Notes: generated from the sequence alone by a model not told the origin. A stretch of 64,000 bases of DNA from Acidobacteriota bacterium (GCA_016195265.1 JACPZW010000076.1:24442-88441), one strand, 5' to 3'. Positions 44,332-53,580 are shown, counted from the first letter of the stretch. Numbers and translations: made by a program.

Positions 44332-46349
44332 CAGGGCAGCGACGTCGCCAGCAACAGGATCACTGTGGCGAGAGTAGCCGTGCAACTCAGGGCGAAGAGC
44401 GCGACTCGTCCGGCCGGCCGGTAACGCAGCGCCACCGCGGTCACATCGGCGGGAACGTCCACGCGCATCAGCGCACCGAAGGCCGGGGTCAGCGGGACCT
44501 GACGCCCGCCGGCCGACGCGATCCATCCGTCGCGGTACATCCGGGTCACCAACAGCGCGCGCGGCCGATCCGCCGGCGGGAAGTCGATTCTCATCTCGCT
44601 CTCGCCGTCGATGACCGTCAGGCCGGATGGATCCGCCTGCGAGACCAGCGGCGTCAGATCGCGGCAGAAGAGCCGGGGATGTCCGCAGCCCGGCAAGAGC
44701 GGGAGCGACTGTTCGAACACGGATGCGGGCATGAACCGCGCACCGTGCCACGCGCGAGGATTGCGCCACAGCTCCAGGGAATCCGGCAGCGGGTCGATCG
44801 CGGGAACGCGTTCGAGATCCGGCGCGAGCGGCTCGTCGCGTGCCGCGATGACGTACCGGATGCCAAGCGCCGTGAGCGACGCCGGTGAGACGACGAGCGA
44901 TGCGTTGTCGTCGAGGTCTCCGTACGGGCGCGCGTACGCCGGCGCGAACGGCTCGAGCTCGATGCCTTTGAAGGCGCCGCCGTTCACCACCATCGCGCCC
45001 GACTGGATGAGACGCGTCCGCCACGACACCGGCCGCTCCACGACCTGGCCCTCGTACCAGAGGCGCGTCGCGCCGGGCGTGAACGCGATGCGTCCAGGCG
45101 CATCTCGCGTGAGCCGGAGGAGACCGCCGGCCAGCGTTCGCGCGCGCGCATCCTGGCCGCGGCTCCGGAACGCCCGTGCGGCCGCCACGTTCCCGGAGAC
45201 GAACGGCCAGGCGCCACCGAAGACCGCCAGGCACTGGAGCGTGACGATCGCCGGAATGTAGCGGGCCCATGCGGTGGAGCGAAGGCGATCGAGGGCGATG
45301 CCCGCCAGCGCAATGCCGCAGATGACCGCGGCATCCTGCAGCAGGTAGGTTTGTGACAAGGCCGGAAACCGCCAGACGCTGCTCATCACCAGCAGCGATC
45401 CCGCCACACCGGCGCTCAGCGCGAGGAATCCGCGGCTCGAGTGCGAGCAGTCGCGACGGACAAGCGCGAGTACGGAAAGGACGGTGAACGGTCCGCCGAA
45501 GAAGACAAAATGCGGAGCAGCCGGCATGAGCGGCCTCATGAACGCGTCCCACAGATGCGTGGCGGCGAGCGTCGCGTCGCCCGGTCGTCGAAGGGCCGGC
45601 GGAAATCGCCGGTACTCGTCAGCCGCCGTCCAGAGATGGTCGGCGCCGATCGTGACCGCGACGAGCGCTGCCAGCGCAAACCACGGCGCACGCGACCGGA
45701 GGCGCCGCGGGGAGGCCAGCGCGCCCGCGGCCAGCGTCGTGAGAAGGAACGGCGCATGGCCCAGATGCCCATCGGCCAGCATGACGCCGCCGACGGTTCC
45801 GAGGGCGAGCGCGTCTCGCAGGCCGGAACCGGTGGCGTCGAGCATCCGGAGCACGAGCGTCAGCGCCACGGGGGCCAGCGTCCACGCGACGAAGTACGTG
45901 GGCCAGTCGTCGGTCAGCGTGTAGGTGAGCGACGGGGAGGCGAGCAGGAACGTCGCCGCGCACACCCCCGTCGTCTGCGTCGACAGTTTCAGGGTCCGGC
46001 ACAGCCACCAGAAACCGACTGCGCCCACGGCGAGGTGCGCGAGATCGATGGCGATGACGGCCGAGCGCGGATCGACGGCCGCGACGAGCGGCGCGAGCGG
46101 GTGCAGCAGCAGCGATTGCGATCCCGGGAGCGGCACGCCGAACGCCAGCCGCGACGACCAGATCGGCAGCGCGCCCCGAGCGATCGCCTGGACCTGCAGG
46201 ATCGTCACGAGCACGCAGGTGCCCAGCTCGTCCTCGTCTGGATTCAGGCCGATCACGAAGCCCGCGGCGAGCAGCGCGGCCGCCCCGGCGACCAGTGACG
46301 CAGCGACCCACCATTCACGTGAGCGCGGACGGTCGACGAGCACGGTCAT
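44331..46349 (-). CDS. Large multi-pass membrane protein, YfhO-like
   Basis: This 672-residue protein has about 11-12 hydrophobic helices in the first 400 residues (for example WWVAASLVAGAAALLAAGF) and a soluble C-terminal region ending in one more helix (VALFALSCTATLATVILLLA). The layout and LNPDEDE/GVPLPGSQSLLLHPLAP segments resemble YfhO/GT-C-type proteins, which can glycosylate using polyprenyl-phosphate sugars on the outer side of the membrane. No catalytic motif can be assigned with certainty. The ATG has a TATGAT -10 nine bases upstream, so its transcript should be almost leaderless. Confidence 0.6.
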   Translation of the reverse strand: MTVLVDRPRSREWWVAASLVAGAAALLAAGFVIGLNPDEDELGTCVLVTILQVQAIARGALPIWSSRLAFGVPLPGSQSLLLHPLAPLVAAVDPRSAVIAIDLAHLAVGAVGFWWLCRTLKLSTQTTGVCAATFLLASPSLTYTLTDDWPTYFVAWTLAPVALTLVLRMLDATGSGLRDALALGTVGGVMLADGHLGHAPFLLTTLAAGALASPRRLRSRAPWFALAALVAVTIGADHLWTAADEYRRFPPALRRPGDATLAATHLWDAFMRPLMPAAPHFVFFGGPFTVLSVLALVRRDCSHSSRGFLALSAGVAGSLLVMSSVWRFPALSQTYLLQDAAVICGIALAGIALDRLRSTAWARYIPAIVTLQCLAVFGGAWPFVSGNVAAARAFRSRGQDARARTLAGGLLRLTRDAPGRIAFTPGATRLWYEGQVVERPVSWRTRLIQSGAMVVNGGAFKGIELEPFAPAYARPYGDLDDNASLVVSPASLTALGIRYVIAARDEPLAPDLERVPAIDPLPDSLELWRNPRAWHGARFMPASVFEQSLPLLPGCGHPRLFCRDLTPLVSQADPSGLTVIDGESEMRIDFPPADRPRALLVTRMYRDGWIASAGGRQVPLTPAFGALMRVDVPADVTAVALRYRPAGRVALFALSCTATLATVILLLATSLP

Positions 46350-46357
46350 GCCGGACG

Positions 46358-46364
46358 TATCATA
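46358..46364. promoter_or_regulatory. Symmetric divergent -10 element TATCATA
   Basis: The heptamer reads TATCATA on the + strand and TATGATA on the minus strand, so it offers a -10 box in both directions. It lies in the 40-bp gap between divergent genes starting at 46349 (minus) and 46390 (plus). On the minus strand the start codon is nine bases away (leaderless). On the plus strand transcription would start near 46370, just before a 10-codon mini-frame (ATG 46372, stop overlapping the SGNH gene start). Confidence 0.5.
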
Positions 46365-46389
46365 GCGGCGTCATGATTCCCTGGCGTCG

Positions 46390-47511
46390 ATGGCCCGCGC
46401 GCTGAAACGAGCCGCGGCGGTGGTCCTGGCGACCATGGTCGCCCTCTCAATTGCGGAGATCGCGCTTCGCATCCTCGCCCCGGAGTGGCTCAGAGCGCGG
46501 GCCGGCGCCGTCGAAGGTCCCGCGTCGCGCGAGAAGTTCACGGGCGACCAGGCCTGGCCCATCGAAGAGGTCAACGATGCGTTCGTGGCGTTTCAGCCGG
46601 GCGCGACCCTGGAGATGCGCAACCCGGAGTACCGGGTCCTTGGGCACAGCGATCGCTGGGGCGGGCGCTCGACGGGCATTGACGCCACGTCCTCATCGCC
46701 ACTGATTCCGTTTGTCGGGGACTCGCAGACGTTCGGTGTCGGCGTGGCCGACGATCAGACGTTCGTGAGCCTGCTGGCACGCCGGCTGGGGCGTCCGTTT
46801 TTGAATCTCGGCGTGCCCGGAAGCTCGCTTCGAGATCATCTGCACATCATCGTGAATCGCCACGAGGCGCTCGGCCGCCCGCGCGTGTACCTGTTCGTGT
46901 TCTACGCGGGCAACGACCTGTCGGATCTCGTGAACGACCGGGCGTTGGACGCGCCGAGGACGAACGCGAACCAACCGCCCTGGTTCCTGGCGGTCCCGAA
47001 CGATGTGATCTTCCACCGCACGCCGCTCGGGCGCAGCCACGTCCTCCAGCTCGCCAAGCTGGGGCTGCTCGGGGCGTTTGGCCACGTGCCGACGCTGCCG
47101 CAAGATCAGATGTTCGAGTCGGCAGACCTGCATCGTGTCGAGTTCAGAGCGCAGGCGACTCGCGAGCTTGATCGGCAGCTGGATTTTCTCGGCGAACTGG
47201 CGGTCCGGCTGGACTTCCGGCCGGTGTTTCTCGTCGTCCCGGATCGCTACCAGGTGTCGCCCGCGCTCCTCGAGCGCACCCGCCGCGCCTATTGGCTCGG
47301 CCCGGACGAGGTCGACGTCAGATTCCCGAATCGCCTGCTGCGCGACACGCTGGCGCCACGCAGCGTTCCCGTCGTGGATCCACTCGACTGCATGATGAAT
47401 CGGGACGGCTTGCACTACCGGGAAAGCCACATGACGGCCGCGGGACATCGGGCGCTCGCGGAGTGCGTGGCCGCGGAGCTCGATACGGCGCTGAGCGCGA
47501 AGCCCCGATGA
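46390..47511 (+). CDS. SGNH/GDSL-type hydrolase, membrane-anchored
   Basis: This 373-residue protein has an N-terminal hydrophobic helix (AAAVVLATMVALSIAEIAL). The SGNH domain follows, with IPFVGDSQTFGVGV (Ser in GDSQ near residue 112), GVPGSSLRDHL, FYAGNDLSDLV and the terminal Asp-x-x-His equivalent in DGLHYRESHMTAAGHRAL. Such enzymes add or remove O-acetyl esters on sugars at the cell envelope. It may modify the exported glycan. A role for the lasso peptide cannot be excluded but nothing specific supports it. Confidence 0.8.
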   Translation: MARALKRAAAVVLATMVALSIAEIALRILAPEWLRARAGAVEGPASREKFTGDQAWPIEEVNDAFVAFQPGATLEMRNPEYRVLGHSDRWGGRSTGIDATSSSPLIPFVGDSQTFGVGVADDQTFVSLLARRLGRPFLNLGVPGSSLRDHLHIIVNRHEALGRPRVYLFVFYAGNDLSDLVNDRALDAPRTNANQPPWFLAVPNDVIFHRTPLGRSHVLQLAKLGLLGAFGHVPTLPQDQMFESADLHRVEFRAQATRELDRQLDFLGELAVRLDFRPVFLVVPDRYQVSPALLERTRRAYWLGPDEVDVRFPNRLLRDTLAPRSVPVVDPLDCMMNRDGLHYRESHMTAAGHRALAECVAAELDTALSAKPR

Positions 47512-47546
47512 GATTTCAGATTTTAGATTTCAGAGTTCAGATTGAA
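47511..47546 (+). repeat. Dispersed AGATTTCAGA-type AT-rich repeat, second copy
   Basis: This stretch is clearly related to 19911-19948 (shared AGATTTCAGA, AGATTTCAGA and TTCAGATTGA blocks in the same order). It fills the gap from the SGNH gene stop to the next gene. It supplies a TTG at 47542 that is in frame with the oxygenase, a possible alternative start. Confidence 0.75.
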
Positions 47547-47553
47547 TAACGTC

Positions 47554-48165
47554 ATGGCGCAATTCGGACTTCTGGCCCGGCTCGGTGTGTATCTGCACCC
47601 CGGCTTCCTCGACGCTTCCCTGTGTCGCGACTGGACCTCCGAGCTCGCGTCCGAACCCGGAGACCGGGCTGAAGTCTATGCGCCCAAGGGGCTCGAAGTG
47701 TCGCCGGCGGTTCGCAACGCCGCCGAACATCAACCGGGCCAGTCTCTGCGATCGGCGATGGATGCCCGCCTCGCGTCGGTTCGACCTTCCGTCGCGCGTC
47801 ATTTCAACGTGGCGCTGTCGGCGCCCGAGCCAGCCAGTTGCCTGACGTATGGACCTGGCCAGTTCTACAGACCGCACGCGGATCGTGGACGCGCTGGCGA
47901 GGGGGATGCGCAGGGACGTGTCGTTTCCGTGGTCGTCTTCCTGAACGACGCGCACGGTCCAGCCGAACTCAGCTTCGATGGCGGCCAGCTGATTTTCTAC
48001 GACCTGATCGCCGAACCACGGTGGAAGGGCGTCGGCTTGCCGCTCGAACCGGAAGCCGGTCTCCTGGTGGCCTTCCGATCAGAAATCGTGCACGAAGTGG
48101 CGCCTGTGACCCGGGGAACGCGCGCCGTCATCGTCACGTGGTTCCACCTCGCGGAACGCGCGTGA
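47554..48165 (+). CDS. 2OG-Fe(II) oxygenase, prolyl-4-hydroxylase-like
   Basis: This protein of about 203 residues has the double-stranded beta-helix features of P4H-type dioxygenases: GQFYRPHADRG with HxD (His near residue 108), VVSVVVFLNDAHGPAELSF, and LVAFRSEIVHEVAPVTRG with the distal His and the 2OG-binding Arg. It hydroxylates an unactivated carbon, often in a peptide, which would suit RiPP tailoring; other substrates are possible. Neither ATG 47554 nor TTG 47542 has a good ribosome site. The stop overlaps the nucleotidyltransferase start (GTGA). Confidence 0.8.
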   Translation: MAQFGLLARLGVYLHPGFLDASLCRDWTSELASEPGDRAEVYAPKGLEVSPAVRNAAEHQPGQSLRSAMDARLASVRPSVARHFNVALSAPEPASCLTYGPGQFYRPHADRGRAGEGDAQGRVVSVVVFLNDAHGPAELSFDGGQLIFYDLIAEPRWKGVGLPLEPEAGLLVAFRSEIVHEVAPVTRGTRAVIVTWFHLAERA

Positions 48166-49301
48166 CGAGCGAAGCACGCGTCGGGGCGTCGGTGAACTCT
48201 GACGAAATCGACCCGCGGCTGGCGCGCGCCCTTGTCGGGCGTGAGTGGGGTCCCGGGGCGTCGCCCTCGGGGCAGACCCTCATCGATCGCGCGACCGTCC
48301 ACCGGGTCGATCGGCTGCTCGCCGCTGTCCTCGTCGCCGACCCCGCAATCGCTCCTCAGGTGGATCGCACCGCGCTGCGCCGCCGGCTCCGAGACGCGGC
48401 GGCGCTGGAGATGGCGCACCGCGTCGACGTCGTGCGGTTGATCGAGGCATGCGCACGCGCCGGCGTCCATCCAGTGCTCTTCAAAGGCGACGCCATGGCG
48501 TACGGTCTCTATCCCGAACCGCATCTGCGCCCGCGTTCGGACTCGGATCTGTTGATCCACCCCCGGGACCGGCCGCGCACGGAGTCGGCGCTGGCCGCGT
48601 GCGGGTACGTACCCGAGACGGAATCGCTCGGCACGCTCAGCACGTTTCAGAGCCACTGGACGCGCCCGCGCCGGGCGGCGCCGGCCCACGCTGTGGACCT
48701 CCACTGGCGGCTGTTCAACGCGGAACCGTTCGCCCACGTGCTCGACGTCGACGAGGTGGACGCCGCCGCCGTCGCCCTGCCGGCGCTCGGCCGCGCGCGG
48801 GCGCCGTCGCTCGAGCATCAACTGATCATCACCGCGGTCCATCGCGTGGCCCACCACTACGACGCGGGTCACCTGTTGTGGCTGTACGACATCCATCTGC
48901 TCGTGGGCGTGCTGGGCGGGGAGGGCATCGCGCGCGCCGCGGACCTGGCGCTTGCGCGCGGCGTCGGGGCGGTCGTGGGGCGTGGCCTGTCCCGCGCGGC
49001 GGGCGCGTTCGGCACGCCCGTGCCCGACGAGCAGCGCCGACGATTGGACGCGGCGCCGCCGGCGCCCGCGGTCCGGATCTTCCTCGAAGGGCGGCCCCGT
49101 CAGGTGGACGTGCTGCGCGCCAATCTGACGACGCTCACGCGCTGGCGGGCGCGCGTCGCCCTGCTGCGCGACCACTTGTTTCCGTCCGAGGCCTACATGC
49201 GTTCGATGTACCCGCGGTGCCCGCCCGCGCTTCTCGGGCTGGCCTACCTGCACCGCATCGTGCGCGGCGCGCCGAAATGGTTCCGGCGTCCGACGTTATA
49301 G
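48162..49301 (+). CDS. Nucleotidyltransferase family protein (RiPP/EPS-associated)
   Basis: This 379-residue protein has PVLFKGDAMAYGLYPEP and LRPRSDSDLLIHPRDR, the G-D-x-D pattern of the nucleotidyltransferase superfamily often annotated next to PqqD, HPr-kinase-like and asparagine-synthase genes. Similar NTases occur in paeninodin-type lasso clusters. The middle VDLHWRLFNAEPF and LEHQLIITAVHRVAHH segments are typical of that group. Its exact reaction is unknown. The GTG overlaps the oxygenase stop. The 3' end overlaps the convergent gene by six bases. Confidence 0.78.
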   Translation: MTSEARVGASVNSDEIDPRLARALVGREWGPGASPSGQTLIDRATVHRVDRLLAAVLVADPAIAPQVDRTALRRRLRDAAALEMAHRVDVVRLIEACARAGVHPVLFKGDAMAYGLYPEPHLRPRSDSDLLIHPRDRPRTESALAACGYVPETESLGTLSTFQSHWTRPRRAAPAHAVDLHWRLFNAEPFAHVLDVDEVDAAAVALPALGRARAPSLEHQLIITAVHRVAHHYDAGHLLWLYDIHLLVGVLGGEGIARAADLALARGVGAVVGRGLSRAAGAFGTPVPDEQRRRLDAAPPAPAVRIFLEGRPRQVDVLRANLTTLTRWRARVALLRDHLFPSEAYMRSMYPRCPPALLGLAYLHRIVRGAPKWFRRPTL

Positions 49302-49961
49302 CGGCGCGCTGCCGCCCGTCGCGCGGCGGCCCGCACGATAGCTGTCATCAGGCAGGAACCAGCCCGCGAAGGCCGTCTTGGGATGGACGCCGCGCACCGG
49401 CGTGACCTGGTGCTCGAGTGTGGGCGCAAGGCGGAACAGAATCGCGTCGCCGAACCCGACGTTGGCAATCGACGCGAGGACGCGACCGGTTTCCGTTTCG
49501 CGCAGTTCGAACACGCCGCCCTCGTAACGCTGCCTGCTCAGATTCACGCTCATCCCAAGGCTGCGTCCCTGCACGAGATCGCTGTGCCACGAATCGTAGT
49601 GGCCGTTCGCGTCACGCCGGTAGACGCGGCCGAGGAACGATCGGACGGGTGCGGTCGCCGTGATCTGCTCGACGAAGCGGTACACCTGCGGATCGTTGAC
49701 CAGCACGTGGAGCAGCCCCGTGGCAACGCCCGATTGCAGACGGAGCTCGGTGGCGATGCCGTCATGATCGAACGCGCGGAACTCGCCGCGCTCGACCTCG
49801 CGCTGGATGCGCGACAGCAGGTCAGGCGCGATCAGCGCCGGCAGCCGCACGCAGTGCGCCCGGCGGAACGCGTCCCGCAGCGGCGTGAGATCGGCCGTCA
49901 GGGGGCGGACGCCGGCGCGCGTGAGCTGCAGCTGCGGCCCGTCCGTCCCGCGCGCGTTCAC
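49296..49961 (-). CDS. 2OG-Fe(II) oxygenase-like protein
   Basis: This 221-residue protein has HYDSWHSDLVQGR (HxD), SVNLSRQRYEGGVFEL in the middle and LFRLAPTLEHQVTPVRG (distal His and Arg). These are typical of Fe(II)/2-oxoglutarate dioxygenases distinct from the P4H type encoded on the other strand at 47.6-48.2 kb. The GTG start overlaps the stop of the O-antigen-ligase-like gene, so it is co-transcribed with the minus-strand polysaccharide genes. The substrate is unknown and could be a sugar, lipid or peptide. Confidence 0.75.
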   Translation of the reverse strand: MNARGTDGPQLQLTRAGVRPLTADLTPLRDAFRRAHCVRLPALIAPDLLSRIQREVERGEFRAFDHDGIATELRLQSGVATGLLHVLVNDPQVYRFVEQITATAPVRSFLGRVYRRDANGHYDSWHSDLVQGRSLGMSVNLSRQRYEGGVFELRETETGRVLASIANVGFGDAILFRLAPTLEHQVTPVRGVHPKTAFAGWFLPDDSYRAGRRATGGSAPL

Positions 49962-51139
49962 CGGTCGGCTCTCACGCGCGGATCGTGCACGGCAATCGCC
50001 GCCAGGAGCGCGAACAGCACGGCGTTGGCCGGCAGCCGCAGTCCCGTGTCCCAGATGCCCTGCACGGCGGCTGCCAGCAGGCCGCTCGCGGCGCCCGCCC
50101 GGATCCAGAAGACGGGCGAGTGATCACCGCGCAGGAGACGCGTCGCCTGCCACATGACGACACAGGCGGCGATCGCCGCCGGGACGGCGAGCAACGCGCC
50201 GCCCTCGGCGAGCAGCTGCAGGTACTCGTTGTGCGCGTGGTTGATGTAGAAGGCGTGCGGCGCCTGCTGGTAGACCGTCATCGCGCGCTCGTAGGCGCCG
50301 ACGCCCACGCCGCTGACCCAGAAGTCGCGCACCATCGGCCACGTCTGTTCCCACACGGCGCGCCGGCCGCCGATGCCGACGGCCAGCGTTTCGTCCATCC
50401 GGCTCGCCAGCGCGCCCCAGTTCGCGTAGGTTGTCGCCAGCGCCAGGATGGCGAAGAGGATCGCCGCCAGCCACATCCAGCCGGACTTGCCGAGGCGCTT
50501 GCGCGCGAGCCACATGAGCGAGGCGAGCCCGATCACGGTGCCCGTGATTCCCGATCGCGACGCGGCGACGAGCACCGTCGCCAACATGAGCAGCACGGAG
50601 GCGACGAGCCACAGCGTCGTGGCGTCGACGCTCTCCTCGAGATCAATCGGGCCGCCGTCCTGCCGCTGGCGCGACTTGAAGCGTGCGATGCCGTAGCCGG
50701 CGACCAGCGGGATGGCCATGAGCAGCCATGTCGCGAGATCGTTCCGGTTGACGAACGGGCCGAAGGGCGTCGCCTTGCGCGCGAGGGGATGGAAGTACCA
50801 GTACATCAGACCGGGCGACGTCGCGTGCTGCACCAGCGTGAGCGCCGACAACGCGAGCCCGATCCACGCGATGCCGCGCGCGGTGGCGCGCAGGCCGCGC
50901 CGGTTCAGGATGGCGCGCGCCGACCAGAAGACGAGCAGGATCGCCGCCGTCATCACGACCGCCCAGACCGTCGCCGCAGGATCGACCGACAGCGGCCGCG
51001 CCTGCTGCGCGAGCGGATGCGCGGGAGAGTCGAGGTACAGCGCCCGGTCCAGCGTGGCCGCGTGCGGCGCGATCGCGACCCGCGCGGACGCCGGCAGCGG
51101 CACCAGCGCCGCCGCGGCCAGCGCCGTCCACAGGATCAA
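49958..51139 (-). CDS. O-antigen ligase-like membrane protein (start uncertain)
   Basis: This Wzy/WaaL-superfamily protein has about ten hydrophobic helices. A large periplasmic-type loop contains GVGVGAYERAMTVYQQ and INHAHNEYLQLLAEGG; the H-N-E-Y motif is characteristic of O-antigen ligase/polymerase PF04932 proteins. It would ligate or polymerise the lipid-linked glycan on the outer face of the membrane. TTG at 51139 is the only ordinary start in frame, but coding-quality hydrophobic sequence (ALAALAAWALFGFAGAY) continues upstream in the same frame to about 51300 without any ATG, GTG or TTG. The real N-terminus is probably about 50 residues longer. Confidence 0.8.
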   Translation of the reverse strand: MILWTALAAAALVPLPASARVAIAPHAATLDRALYLDSPAHPLAQQARPLSVDPAATVWAVVMTAAILLVFWSARAILNRRGLRATARGIAWIGLALSALTLVQHATSPGLMYWYFHPLARKATPFGPFVNRNDLATWLLMAIPLVAGYGIARFKSRQRQDGGPIDLEESVDATTLWLVASVLLMLATVLVAASRSGITGTVIGLASLMWLARKRLGKSGWMWLAAILFAILALATTYANWGALASRMDETLAVGIGGRRAVWEQTWPMVRDFWVSGVGVGAYERAMTVYQQAPHAFYINHAHNEYLQLLAEGGALLAVPAAIAACVVMWQATRLLRGDHSPVFWIRAGAASGLLAAAVQGIWDTGLRLPANAVLFALLAAIAVHDPRVRADR

Positions 51140-51305
51140 CGCGGCGTCGAGAAGACGGTACGGCGGGCGAAGGAGTGACGGGCGTTCGGTGACCGCCAGG
51201 AGGATGGCACTTGCCGCCAGGGGGATGAGGGTCCAGTTGTAGGCGCCGGCAAAGCCGAACAGCGCCCACGCCGCGAGCGCCGCGAGTGCGCCCGCGCCGC
51301 CGGGT

Positions 51306-53570
51306 CTAGACCGCGGCTTCGGCGTAGTAGTTCTTGTACTGGTGGCCGTAATAGCGCGAATAGTAGTACTTGTTGCGCGCGAAATCGACCCGGTTGAGGA
51401 CCACCGCGACGTAGTTCGGCCGGCTCGACACGACGATGTCGATGGCGCGTTCGGCCAGGCGGCGGCGGGTCATCTCGGCGCCGACCACGAACGTCACGCC
51501 GGAAACCAGCGGCGCGAGGATGACGGCGTCGGTCACGGCCAGCACGGGCGGCGTGTCCACGATGATCCAGTCGAACGGCCCGTGCGCCAGGTTCGTCAAC
51601 AGCGTCTTCATGCGCTCTGACGAGAGCAGCTCGGACGGATTGGGCGGCGTCTTGCCGGCCGTGATCGCGAGCAGGTTGGGATCCACGGTCCGCTGGATGA
51701 CGTCCCGGACGCGCGCCTGTCCGATCAGCACCTGCGACAGCCCGCGATCGTTGTTCAGGCGTAGCGGCCGGTGCAGGCCGGGCCGCCGCATGTCGCCGTC
51801 GATCAGCAGCACGCGCGACCCGCCGTAGGCCAGCGCCATCGCAATGTTTGTCGCGGTCGTGGTCTTGCCTTCGAGTGGCTGCGCGCTGGTGACGATGAGG
51901 ATCTTCGTGCCGTTTCCGGGATACTTCGAGATCAGCGACGTCCGGAGCGATCGGAACGCCTCGCCGAAGTCATGCGGGACGTGCGACGAGGTCAGCAGCG
52001 GGTGCTTGTCGCCGCGCACGGTCGGGACCAGGCCCAGGAAGGGCAGCTTGAGCCGGCGCGTCACGTCTTCCGGCGTCTTGATCGTGTCGTTCATGTAGTC
52101 CAGGCCGAACGCCACGCCGATGGCGAGGACGAGTCCCACCGTGAGCGACATCAGCCAGGTGCGCCGGCCCGTCGGCGCCAGCGGCGCCTTGGGCACTTCC
52201 GCGCGGTCGACGATGCGGACGTTGTTCTGCCGGCTGTTGCTCGACACGCGCAATTCCTTCTCGCGCTGGAGGAGCGACTCGTACACCGTGCGGTTGCTCT
52301 TCGCCTCGCGCTCCATCACGTTGTAGCCCACGCTCTTCTGGCTGAGATCCTGCGCGTCGGCTTTGGCCGCGTCGAGGTTGCTCGCCAGCATCCGCTCTTC
52401 CAGGACCGCCGAGTCGTAGTCGTTCTTGATCGTCTGCACCGCCTTGGCGGTTTCGAAATCGATCTGGCGCTGCGTGTCCTGGATGGCGGTCAGGTTGGCC
52501 TGCACGAGCGGGTGCTTCGACTGATACTTCTCCTCGAGCCGCGACTTCTCCCGCACCAGCTCGTTCATCTTGGTCTTGAGCGTCTGGACCTGCGCGTTCT
52601 GGGCGATGGCCGGAATCGCATCGGGCGACGCGCTGCCCGAGATCGACTTCACCTGGTTGTAGAGCGCTTCCTTCTGGACCTTCGCCGTCCGCGCGCGAAT
52701 GAGAGCGTCGTTGAGGGCCGTCAGTCGCTGCGTGACGATGTTCTGCTTGTCGTCGAGCGACATCGCGTTCTGTTTGACGCGGTACTCGCTGAGCGCCTGC
52801 TCGCTCTCCTGCACCTTCTTCTGCTGCTTGTCGAGCTCGCTGGCAAGCCAGTCCAGCATGTTCTGCGAGGCGCCGAGCTTCACCGCGAGGTTCTGCTCGA
52901 CGTACTCGTCGACCAGCGTGTTGACGGCTATCGCCGCGAACTTCGGGTCGGCCGACGTGAACGTTACGTCCACGAGGCGGCTCGTCCGAATCGGATCCAC
53001 ACCGACACGGCTGATGAACGCGCTCACCATGGCGGACTCGTCAGGCGATTCATCCACCTTCGGCGCTTCCGGCGCCGCGGCGGGCGCCGTCCGCACGAGG
53101 TTCTTGAGCCTGGCCTCGAAATCGCGCAGCATCGAGACCGGCGTCGGCGGCGGTGCGGCCGTGCCGTTGAATTCGGGCACCGTCTCCAGCTTGAGCCGTT
53201 TGATCACGCGGCGCGTGAGGTCGCGACCTTTCAGAATCCGGTACTGCGTGTTGTAGTACGGCTCGGGATCTTCGTAGAACGTGTTGTCCTGCGTGTTGAG
53301 GCCCGGCACCGCCGTCGAACGTTCGTCTTCGATCAGCAGCTGGGCGCGCGCCAGGTACAGCTGGACGTTCGTATACCCCTGAATCATCATCACGGCCGTC
53401 GTCAGGACGAACACCGTGATCGCGACGCGCCGGTAGCGGTACAGCACCGCCAGCCGATCGAGGAGGTGAATATCCGAGTCCGGCGTGTATCCCGCATTCG
53501 AAGGGGTGGGACTGATCGCGCCTCCGGTGGAGGATTCGGGCCGAGGAGTATGGGGGGAAGGATCAGACAT
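51306..53570 (-). CDS. Polysaccharide co-polymerase/tyrosine autokinase (Wzc-like)
   Basis: This 754-residue inner-membrane protein has an N-terminal Wzz domain with TM1 near residues 50-68 and a periplasmic coiled-coil region (about 230-440, SELDKQQKKVQESEQALSEY). TM2 is near 475-495 (TWLMSLTVGLVLAIGVAFGL). The cytoplasmic BY-kinase has Walker A SAQPLEGKTTTATN, Walker A' LLIDGDMRRP and Walker B WIIVDTPP. The C-terminal tail is a tyrosine cluster, KYYYSRYYGHQYKNYYAEAAV without its last residue, the autophosphorylation site. It controls chain length and works with the Wza-type exporter encoded at 1.7-2.6 kb. Confidence 0.93.
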   Translation of the reverse strand: MSDPSPHTPRPESSTGGAISPTPSNAGYTPDSDIHLLDRLAVLYRYRRVAITVFVLTTAVMMIQGYTNVQLYLARAQLLIEDERSTAVPGLNTQDNTFYEDPEPYYNTQYRILKGRDLTRRVIKRLKLETVPEFNGTAAPPPTPVSMLRDFEARLKNLVRTAPAAAPEAPKVDESPDESAMVSAFISRVGVDPIRTSRLVDVTFTSADPKFAAIAVNTLVDEYVEQNLAVKLGASQNMLDWLASELDKQQKKVQESEQALSEYRVKQNAMSLDDKQNIVTQRLTALNDALIRARTAKVQKEALYNQVKSISGSASPDAIPAIAQNAQVQTLKTKMNELVREKSRLEEKYQSKHPLVQANLTAIQDTQRQIDFETAKAVQTIKNDYDSAVLEERMLASNLDAAKADAQDLSQKSVGYNVMEREAKSNRTVYESLLQREKELRVSSNSRQNNVRIVDRAEVPKAPLAPTGRRTWLMSLTVGLVLAIGVAFGLDYMNDTIKTPEDVTRRLKLPFLGLVPTVRGDKHPLLTSSHVPHDFGEAFRSLRTSLISKYPGNGTKILIVTSAQPLEGKTTTATNIAMALAYGGSRVLLIDGDMRRPGLHRPLRLNNDRGLSQVLIGQARVRDVIQRTVDPNLLAITAGKTPPNPSELLSSERMKTLLTNLAHGPFDWIIVDTPPVLAVTDAVILAPLVSGVTFVVGAEMTRRRLAERAIDIVVSSRPNYVAVVLNRVDFARNKYYYSRYYGHQYKNYYAEAAV

Positions 53571-53580
53571 CGGTGCGACG

